A stretch of DNA of 64,000 nucleotides from Gossypium raimondii (Eukaryota; Streptophyta; Magnoliopsida; Malvales; Malvaceae): positions 806,001-870,000 of the forward strand of contig NC_068565.1 of assembly GCF_025698545.1 (NCBI RefSeq), read 5' to 3'. Both the position numbers and the translations under genes were made by a program. The notes beneath the pieces were generated by a model that was not told the DNA's origin, searched no databases, and worked only from the letters and a program-made list of their open reading frames with translations. Within the stretch, counting starts at the first letter, position 1. Every line of letters begins with the position of its first letter. Shown piece after piece: positions 23,296-33,100 of this stretch.

Positions 23296-24800
23296 TAAAA
23301 ATATATCTACTTGACCATCAATGTTTAAAGTTCGCAGTTTTCCGTGTTATCTCAAATATTCAAATTTGTATTTTTTAGGAGTTCAATGTGTCTTATTACT
23401 ATACCAAATAATTAAAATAATATTAAATATGTATTTAAAAGATAATGGTATAATATTTTACACGTATTTTGGGTTAAAAAAGAATTATTATATTTTTATT
23501 GAAAAGAATTAAATTAATTAATTATAGTCAGTCATCTGGTGGTTATGAAATGAATAAATTTCTGCCTAACCTATAAAAACCTTAAAGAGAGAGGAAACAA
23601 CCTCAAAAGGGAAAAGAGAGACGCGAGTGGGTGTATTCCATATATGCTTTTTTTTTATAAAAAATACAAAAATATATTTAAAATTAAAACCCTAAAAATA
23701 GGATCATTTGGCAAATATAAGAATTAAAAAAGTAATTTAATTATGTTAATAATTTGGGTTTGGAAAACTAAAATTTGAAGGAGGCGTTACGTCTGATATC
23801 TAAAAAGGAAAACATTTTCGTGTTATCAATATGATGATGTGGCAAAATATTATTTCATCTGTCTAGAAAATATATATTTAAAATTACAAATAAGTTGATG
23901 AAAAATAAATTAAAATTTAAGTGAGAAGCTATTTTAAATAAATTATAAAAAGTAAAAGGAAATGGTTTTAATTTTAATTTTATTTGTTGAGAAAATTCAA
24001 AAATCAAATTAATTAATATAAATAGTGATGCATACATGCATGCATAATATTAATTAATAATTAATGACAATTCTTTTTATTCTACCACGCGCCATTTGAA
24101 GTGAGTGGAACCAAAAGTCCCGAACCTTCAGGAGACAAACGCTCGATTACGATTTGAGTAACGAAAAGCTCGACTGCGTGCACTTCACGCATACGAGTAA
24201 GAGTGTATTGCTTATTTAAGTCGTAGTGAAAAAGGTACCAAAAGTGCAAAAAAAGAAAAAAAAATTGCTTGAAGAAGAAAATCCCAGCAAGAGTCAGTCT
24301 GCAATCTGTCTTTGTTTCTTTATAAATTTGTAAACCAAAAAAATTAATTTCTTCATTTAATATTATTATTTTTATATTAATTATATAATTATTTTGTTGG
24401 AGAAAAATATTAATAGCGTTTGTTCTTCACATAGTCCAGCTTTAATGGCGTGAGAGCGTACACAAACGGAAGAGAGTATATATATGTATATGTGTTTATG
24501 TATATGTATATGTATATGTATATGTGTTTTTCCTTAAAAGTAAAACCGTATGTGATCTCCTTCAATCTTTGCATGCTTCACCAAACTCCTTTACAAAAAA
24601 AGAAAACCCAAAAACCCAAAATATGATTTCTGATATCAATGAAATGAAATGCCATTTGGTTTCCAATCCTTGAAGAAAACCCACGCTTTTTTTCTTTTGC
24701 TTTTTCTCAAAATCTGAGCAAAACCCAGATGTTAAAAAGTGGTAATCTGTTCTGGGTATTTGTTGTTTTTTTCAAGTTTTTTTTTGTTTGATTTAATCTG

Positions 24801-24824
24801 ATGTTTGTGTTTTGATTGTTTCTT

Positions 24825-24864
<40 letters not shown>

Positions 24865-24883
24865 GTCTGTTTGTTTGTGTTTG
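24801..24883 (+). promoter_or_regulatory. Pumilio 5' leader: short uORF and TTG microsatellite
   Basis: An ATG at 24801 opens a four-codon uORF ending TGA at 24815. It is followed by about 13 TTG/GTT repeats (24825-24863) and then the main ATG at 24884. The repeat is in frame with the main ORF, but no ATG precedes it in that frame, so it is leader and not coding. Both features could influence translation. Confidence 0.6.
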
Positions 24884-27851
24884 ATGTTGGAATCTACTGC
24901 TGAGATTGGGAACATGAAGGATGATGAAGAGTTTGAAATGTTATTAGATGAGATCCCTCATGCAACTTCTCATAATCATCATCATCATCATCAACATGAG
25001 AGGAAGAATCATGTGAATGGGTCATTACATGGCATGTATGGCAATGGTTTTATGTATGATGATGACCCATCATCAAGTTACTTACATAATCGTACATGCG
25101 TTTCCCCTGTAAGCGGTTTCTCTTTACTATCAGATGGTTCATCTTCAAGCTTGTTTTCACACAATGGGCAGTCTTTATCTGACCATGGATCACCACCACC
25201 ACCATTAGAGGACTTTAAGCCACACTTGTTTGGTGAACTTGATCTTTGTAGAAACTTTAGTAAACTGTATATTAGCAATGATCAAGAGAATTTGGGTTCT
25301 AGTTTTAGAGATTTCTCCCTTGAATCCAATGGGATTCAACGTTTTGATCAATTCAATGTTGAGAAACATGGTGTTTGTGATACATTGAGGAAAGGGTTTT
25401 CTGAATTTATGCCTTTGAGTTTCAATGGTGGGATGGCATTTTCTGGTTTGCCCCATAATTTATTAGGTCCTCAAATGTATCCTCAAGGGATGGGTTGTTG
25501 GAATGGTACAATGAGATCACCATGGCAGAACAAGGATCAAGCTTGTAATGTATTGAATTTAAGCCCTTCTTTGAGTAATGGTGAGCTGATTGTTCATGGT
25601 TCTCCCCGGCCGGTTCGAAACATGTTAAACCATGGGATGCCATTGTCCAATGGCTTGGCTAGACCTAGAGCTCATTCAAATGTTGGGGCTTTTAGTAATG
25701 AGGATAGTTTCATTATTCAAGGAGATGGTTTAAATTATGTAATGATCAATAAGGGGCTTGATTGTTCGAGAGGGCTAAACAAGGCAAAGGATATTGGTGC
25801 GAGTAAGCATCGAGAAGGAAGGTTGCAACTCGATAATTGGTCTCAATTTGCACCAGCTTGTGGAAATTCTAAGAATGCTGCTAAGTTATGTACCTCGTTT
25901 TCTTTGCCGCCTAAGTATAACTCGTTGGCTGAAGCTCGTGGATATATATACTTGATAGCGAAAGATCAACATGGTTGTAGGTTTTTACAACGGCTATTCG
26001 ATGAGGGTACCCGAGAGGATGTTGAAATGATATTTAAGGAGATTATTGATCATGTGGTCGAACTTATGATGAACCCTTTCGGGAATTATCTTATGCAGAA
26101 GTTATTGGAAGTGTGTAATGAACAACAGAGAATGCAGATTTTGTTAATGGCTACTGAGGAACCGGGTCAACTTGTTAGAATATCTCTAAACACGCATGGG
26201 TATGTATGAGAACACCGTGCTTTCGATATGTTTGTATTTGCTGATTGTATTTCTAATATTGTTTTTCCTTGTTTCAGGACTCGTGTGGTGCAAAAGTTGA
26301 TTGAGACACTCAAAACCAGGCAACAAATTTCGCTTGTTGTATCAGCTCTTGAGCCTGGGTTTTTATCACTCATCAAGGACTTGAATGGCAATCATGTCGT
26401 ACAGCGTTGCTTGCAATGTCTTAGCTGTGAAGATAACAAGGTAAAGCCTTCCATCTTATAGATTTCTAGGTGTTAACAAAGGGAATCTTTTCTGTTCCAT
26501 TCTGGTTTTGTTCCTTAATTCAAAGTAAAATGTTAGTCTCTTTTTGGGGTCCATATGTGTAATTGTCATACATGATTGCATTCCTTAAATCACAACCAAA
26601 TTAAGCTTTAGTGACACAAAAACCGGAATGCATCATATTGCATATCGAAACTTCACAACTGAAAAGAATTACTTGGTGATACTTTGTGTAACCTAGTAGT
26701 TTTGCTTAAAATTCAATTAAGACAATGATGCATGTGTGCATATCAAGTTTTGTTTGTTCATCTCTTTTTCTCGAGCCATTTACTTTCCTCAGTAGCAGGC
26801 ATTGACAATGGCCTTTTTTCCCGATCATTTTGACAGTTTATTTTCATTGCTGCTGCAAAGTATTGTGTTGATATTGCAACTCATCAACACGGCTGTTGTG
26901 TATTGCAACGATGCATCACTCATTCCACCGGGGAATATCGAGATAATTTGGTTGAAGAAATATCCTCCAATGGACTTCTACTTGCACAGGACGCATATGG
27001 GTAAGTATCTCTGCTTGCATTTTCCCGGGAAGAAAGAAAAGGAAAAAGTAAACTTGACTTTCATAATTTTGACATGTAGTTGTTTATACAATTATAAATT
27101 TCTGGTTTACCGAGTAGCCAAACTTTCTGGTTTGACTGATAATGCAAAATAGTGCAGTAAGCTGAAAATCTTCTTTGCATGTTTGAATGTATTAATGGCT
27201 TATTTTGTATCATGGACTTGTATTACGATAATAAATTCAGACATTAAACATGCTGAGCAAGTTATCATATCGGTTTAGTGTTCATATTGTTATCGGAAAA
27301 CAACTGTTTGTTCTTGGTTGGCCTATATTGTAACGAGACTGATCAGTTCATTCCAAAAACGGTATTCCCCGGTGCCCCTGAATTTGTTTTTCGTTTTGCA
27401 GAAATTATGTTGTTCAGTTCATCTTGGAATTAAAAATTCCATCTGCCACTTCAACTTTGATCTCTCAATTTGAAGGGAACTACGTGCACCTCTCGTCTCA
27501 GAAGTTCAGCAGTCACGTGGTCGAAAAATGTCTCATGGTGTTAAATGACGAGAGCCGGTCGAAACTCATTCATGAATTGCTGTCTACAGCTCACTTTGAA
27601 CGATTGCTTCAAGATCCGCATGCAAACTACGTCGTGCAAACCGCTCTCCGTGTATCCGAGGTTCGAGAATCAATCACTTTTCCCATTATTTACAAAACCC
27701 CCACTCCCTTGTTTTGATTCTTCATTTTTCTTCTTTATATTAGGGACCTCTGCACAATTCACTCGTAGAAGCAATTGAGTCCCATAAAGCAATATCACGC
27801 AACAGCCCGTATTCGAAGAGGATTCTCTCTCAGAAGCTACTCAAAAAGTGA
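24884..27851 (+). CDS. Pumilio/PUF RNA-binding protein (APUM7-12-like)
   Basis: Five exons: 24884-26199, 26278-26440, 26837-27000, 27402-27660 and 27744-27851; 669 aa. PUF proteins bind UGUA-containing 3' UTR elements and repress or destabilise mRNAs in the cytoplasm. The N-terminal 340 residues are low-complexity, with a His-rich run (about residues 31-37) after an acidic EEFEMLLDEIPH motif. The PUM homology domain begins about residue 345 (ARGYIYLIAKDQHGCRFLQR) and continues with repeat cores NPFGNYLMQKLLEV, TRVVQKLIE, NGNHVVQRCLQC, HQHGCCVLQRC, YVVQFILEL, KFSSHVVEKCL and NYVVQTAL. The sequence resembles the Arabidopsis APUM7-12 group. The ATG at 24884 is the first in frame; an internal Met at 24914 is an alternative. 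All splice phases close. The natural C-terminus is LSQKLLKK. Confidence 0.95.
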
Positions 27852-29069
27852 ATGTACATTCTCCCCCTTTACTTTTTGTTGTTTTGTGTCAACTAAAACT
27901 ATCATCTATATATATATATATGGAAAAACCGGACTTGAAACCGTAAAAACGAGCTCTCGCGTTTAACCTGAGGAAGAGTTTTTGTCTTCTAAAAATGGCA
28001 TGGGAAATCCCCTTCCATGTGCTCCAAAGAGTGTAAAAGATAAAAAAGCAATTTTGAACTATAAAGTTGCTTAATTTTTGGACATTGTATTATTTATGTT
28101 GTCTTGTTGATCTTTATCTATGGTATTTGGATGTTTTCTTTTGCAATTGTACAATGTAAAGAATGTTAGGGGTTTTTTTCTTCTTGTTTCGGTTCCGTAG
28201 TTTGGAAATCGAGGAAGAAAGGGTTGCAGATCTTGAGATTCGAGTCTTTGATTTATAAGATCTTACTTATTAAAGAGTGATTGTATGAACCAACTGAATG
28301 CAACAAATCGAAGTTTTTTTTTTTTTTTCACTTTGGAAATAATGAAAGGGTTGAGAATTTCAAGGTTCAAATATCGGATTTGCGATACGAACCAAATTTT
28401 GATTACAACTCGTATTCGACATTCATTCCGTTTTTTAAAAAGATTAGTTGTGTAAACCAAACCTTGATTACAAACTCGTATTTGACATTCATTCTTTCTA
28501 AGTTTTCGAGATTCAAATATAGATTACCTTTCAAAAGTTTAGTGGTATGAATCAAATTTTTATTTCGAACTCATATTTGACATTGAAGAAAGTGCGCTCT
28601 CTCAAAATAGTGGAAATTCATTTCATTTTTTAAAAGAAAGATTAGTTGTATGAATCAAATTTTGATTACATGCTCGAATTCGATATTGAATCTCATGAAA
28701 AAAAGTGGATTTTAATATTGTATTTTTAATTATATTTAATTTAATTATAACCTCGAATTTGACATTCATCTAATATTAGAAACATTATTTAAAAAGAAAA
28801 AAACCTTATTTACAGTTTGATCTAAATTATTATTTAATAATTATAAAATATATAAATATTAATATAAAATCTTACAAAATATTCATTCTCAATTAAATTT
28901 CAATCGATTAATTTATTAAAAAAATCATTTAAAAACTGATGTATGGGCAAAAAAAAACACAGTTACAATAATTAAAATAGTATTTAATTAATTAATTTTA
29001 AAATTATGAACCCGACAAGACCAAGTAACCTACGGGAAGTAGCGCGTCATAAAATATTCCTCGCCAAGT
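27852..29069. other. Region downstream of the Pumilio gene
   Basis: 27852 to about 28260 is likely the 3' UTR and nearby flank. From 28300 to 28800 several loosely repeated segments carry 'gattacaaactcgtattcgacattcatt' motifs, an old degenerate tandem repeat. No gene seen. Confidence 0.45.
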
Positions 29070-29175
29070 GGTTCGGGACACGTGTCGACATTCCGAACCA
29101 TACACCTGACGTCAACCAATCACGTCGCTGAAACTGATTGGATCTAATCGGCCTACCCTCATTCCACGTGTCCTT
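29070..29175. promoter_or_regulatory. G-box / TGACGTCA / CCAAT cluster
   Basis: Within about 100 bp: palindromic GACACGTGTC (29077-29086), TGACGTCA (29107-29114), CCAAT (29116-29120), CACGTC (29121-29126), an inverted CCAAT (29138-29142) and CCACGTGTCC (29164-29173). These are core sites for plant bZIP and bHLH factors (ABRE/G-box and TGA classes) and for NF-Y. The stretch is more GC-rich than its AT-rich surroundings. It lies between the 3' ends of two convergent genes, so no known gene explains it. Confidence 0.5.
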
Positions 29176-29622
29176 CTTAGCTTCATTTCCCTTCACGTTT
29201 TAATTTTTTTGAAAATTAAATCATACATTTTAATAAATAAAAGTTTCTAAAATAATAGACCCAATTAATACATTTTGTTAGCTGCAAAATATTATTAATT
29301 CTTATGATTCTATGTGATTTAAATTTTTTTGCCCAATATTAATTTTCAAGAAACATTATTTAATAATTTTATTTTCGACATATAAAAAATATTATCTTAT
29401 AAATTATGTATGGACAGATCGAGTCAAGCTTAATTTTTTAAAATTCTATTTGGGTCGGACTTGGACAGAAAAATAAACTCATATTTTCTATTGCGCTAAA
29501 CTTAGTTAAAGAGAATAAGTAGAATATTAGAATTTGGTTTGAATCCGACCCAACTCAACCGTGAATTTATGTATTTAATTTATATTTTACTAATAAAAAG
29601 AATACACAAAAATGATCTGACA

Positions 29623-30150
29623 TTCGTTAAATTATATTGTGAGTTCTTGTACTATGTGTAATTTGTGAATTTAGTCCTTGTACTTTAATTTGGTCGGTCC
29701 CTGTATTTTAGAATTTTGAAATTTTAGCTATGGAAAAAAATATAGATATTAAATTCATTAATTTTACTATTTCTAAATTATTATCGAGACATATTATCAC
29801 GTATGTAATGTCATGTCAATTTATTATTTTCATATATTACTTACTAATGGCTAGTTAAAGAATTTAACGGTTGTTGATTTGCGTTATAGTTGGAATTTTA
29901 AAATTTGAAAAGTATAAGGAAGAAGAATGATCAAATTGAAGAACATTGACTAAATCTAAAACTTTATGTATAGTACAAGATTGATGGTAGAATTTAACTG
30001 AACAGATTTAGCTACTACCACTTGAGTCATGATTTAAGTTGAACAATTTTAAAAAGTACAGGAATTAAAATGGACTAAATGAAAGTTATAGTATATAGAC
30101 TAAATTCATAACTTACACATAGTACCGAGGTTGATAGCCGAATTTGACAT
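29623..30150. mobile_element. TIR element abutting the GDSL stop codon
   Basis: The left arm reads GTTAAATTATATTGTGAGTT and CTTGTACTATGTGTAATTTG; the right arm is the diverged complement, ending near GCCGAATTTGAC at 30150. It is a relative of the element at 8674-9079. The right end lies a few bases from the GDSL stop codon, so the GDSL 3' UTR must lie in or read through the element. No target duplication could be defined. Confidence 0.55.
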
Positions 30151-30152
30151 GG

Positions 30153-33100
30153 CTAAAACATTTGGTCGTTGGCTTGAAACAATGTCTTGAAATTGTAAGG
30201 CCATACGATATCGATAGTTCCGCTCCACATTAGCTTTGCAAATTGCTGGTAGGCCTTTTCCGAGAAATGGTAGGCATCGAAAAAGAGATAATCGTCGGGG
30301 TTCTCACATAAAATGAATTCTGTTACCCCTCTCTTCCCTCCGCAGCTATAAACACCTCTGCCTTCACCGTACCCACAACATGCTGTCGCATCCTTGAAAC
30401 CTTTCATATCACCACCCACAGAGAACATCTTATTATTCCGGACTCAATGTGAATGTTGAATGTAGAAACTGACACAAATATTTCAAATATTTAAGCATGT
30501 AGAAATTTGACACAAATAGTTCATAGCCTGTTCGTGATATATTGCAGTGAGCATTGGCAATGAAAGTGTTGAAACTAACCTTGTCAATTGGGCAAATCGG
30601 ATAAATCTAGATTAAATGAATTTGAGTTTTAAAGATTTCAAGTGATAGATCAATTTCGAGTTTTGATTATTTTAAATTTGAAGCTTAGACTTTTCAAATC
30701 GGTTCATTTAAGTTTAGATTATTTTGTGTTGAGATGAGAGAGAGATGTGCTAACATTACCATATTTTGAAGGGTTGTTTAACCTCTCACTAACAGATTCA
30801 AAGAAATTATAGTGGGCATATTTGAACCCATTAAGCTTCTCCTTCAGCTCGTTTAGGGCTTTGGGAAACCCTGAATTGTGCAGTTCTGCTAATTGTGTGA
30901 TTCCATTAATGCAACAGCCCCCATTCTGTGCCTTTATGTATGGCAAACAACCCAATGGCATCATCTCCATGAACCCAAATTTCCTCCCTCCTTTCTTGTA
31001 TATTTCCTGAAACCAGATAAAACCCCGATTTCAAGCAATTTCAGCTAAGAAAATAGAATGAAAAAGTTACAAAAAATTTGGATTTTTTAAGGGTTAAATC
31101 ATTGTTTGGAGCTTGAACTTGGCAACTATTTTCACATTGGGGCCTGAACTTTTTTTTTGTCTAAGTTAGTTCTTGAACTTGACAGTTGTTTCCACATTAG
31201 GACCTGAACTTTTTTTGTCCAAGTTAGTCATTGATATTTCATTGAAAACCCTAAAGTTAAGGCCCTAATATGGAAACAATTGACAAGTTCAAGGACTAAC
31301 TTTGACAAAAAAAGTTCATGCCTCAATGTGAGAACTATTGCCTTGTTAAGGCCCCTATATGGGAACAATTGTCAAGTTCGGAGGCTAATTTAGACAAAAA
31401 AAAAAGTTCAAGCCTCAATGTGTTTAGGTCCCGGTATTGGAACAATTACCAAGTTCATGGATTAATTTGGACAAAAAAAAATTCAAGCCCCAATGTGAAA
31501 ACAATTGCCTAGTTTAGGCCTCAATACGGGAACAATTACTAAGTTTAAGAACTAATTTAGACAAAAAAAAATTCAAACCGAGAATTGTTAAATTTAGGCC
31601 CAAAGTAGTGATTTAAATTAGGGTAAACTACAAAAATAGTCACTTTTGTTTGTCTCATGTTACATTTTAGTCACTTATGTTTGAAATGTTACGTTTTAGT
31701 CACTTATGTTATTATTTTGTTACGAAGTGATCACTCTTCCGTTAAGTTTCGTTATCTCCTTAACGGTAATCCTACGTGGCAGTCTAACTAGATTTTAAGT
31801 GCCAACTTAGATTTCCTAATGGGATGAAAATAGATTTTTAATTAATTAAAAAATTTAAACCCTAAATCTTAGTTAAAAAACCGTTCATCTCCCTCCTTTT
31901 TTAATTTTCTTTAAGGGGTTTCTCTAAGACAAATTATGCACCTGTAAAGGACATCAAAGGAAACGGCAGCACGAGCATGTCCAAGGTGACTGAAATCATA
32001 GTCAGTGACACCGCAGACATACATGTGAACTTTTCCAGGGGTTTTGGGCTTGAAAACCTCTTTTTGCTGAGTCATGGTATTGTAAACAACAAATTGGAAT
32101 TCTTGGGTTTCCTTCCTAGCCATCGGTTTAGAAGTTTTTTTTTGGTTTGTTTCTTGCTTTGAGGGATCTATTCTGACCCTAAAAAGTTACCCATTTTTCT
32201 AAAAACTTAAATCACATGTAAATTAGTATGAATCTCCAACACCCTACATCAATGGCAAAAAAAGAGTTCATAGCTTTTGAGACGCTTTAACAGTGAATTC
32301 ATGCTTTAATAAATGGGAACCTTTAAACAGTGAATTTCAACACCCTACATCAATAAAAAAAAGAAGTTCAAGCTTTAAAAAAAATTGTTAACCCCAGTAA
32401 AGTTAAAAAAATAACTGGGAATTCAAACTTTTGAGACACTTTAACAGTGAATTCAAAACTTAAAATCCATGTGTCTCTCATTCAAAAAATAGACCAAAGA
32501 AACAATCTTTAACAATGAATTCAATATAACATTAAACATTAAAGAAACAAAACGATGCATTAAGTGATTGAAGAATGAAAAGAACTCACCAATTAATCAA
32601 GAAACTAAAGATGCAAAAACCCAAGTGCGGGAGATGAACGGTTTTTTAAATAAGATTTAGGGTTTAAATTTTTTAATTAATTAAATTTTTTTAATTAAAA
32701 ATCAATTCTCATCCCATTAGGAAATCCAAGTTGGCACTTAAAATCTAGTTAGACTGCCACGTAGGATTACCGTTAGGGAGATAACGGAACTTAACGGAAG
32801 AGTGATCACTTCGTAAAAAAATAATAACATAAGTGACTAAAACGTAACATTTCAAACATAAGTGACTAAAATGTAACCTGAGGCAAACAAAAGTGACTAT
32901 TTTTGTAGTTTACCCTTTAAATTATTATTTTTTTAACTATGAAACTTACTTTGACAGCAAGAGTCAAATTGCCAATCACCATGGAAACAAACTCTTCATT
33001 CGAGACCACAGTTGAGTTTTTTGTCAAATAATCATTGCCTCCTATGCCAATCAAATAAACAGCTTTGGACAACAAATTTTTGGCCTTTGCTACACCAAGC

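Larger units (their letters stand above)
21481..24460. other. AT-rich intergenic DNA upstream of the Pumilio gene
   Basis: No gene is supportable. It contains an (AAT)n microsatellite at about 21911-21940, a SINE-like head at 22195-22290 and a TIR element at 23067-23295. From about 24060 the sequence becomes less repetitive (with GAACCTTC and CACGCGCC motifs) and is probably the distal promoter of the Pumilio gene. Confidence 0.45.

Noticed and set aside
24812-24883. In-frame poly-valine N-terminal extension of the Pumilio protein
   Set aside because: The extended frame begins with TTG at 24812 and has no ATG before 24884; it is a (TTG)n microsatellite in the leader.
31277-31590. CRISPR-like repeat array
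   Set aside because: Units are head-to-tail and imperfect with no unique spacers, and the sequence is a plant intron.
31911-32123. A functional cysteinyl-tRNA synthetase gene
   Set aside because: Only the first coding exon is present, inside a transposon with no downstream exons.
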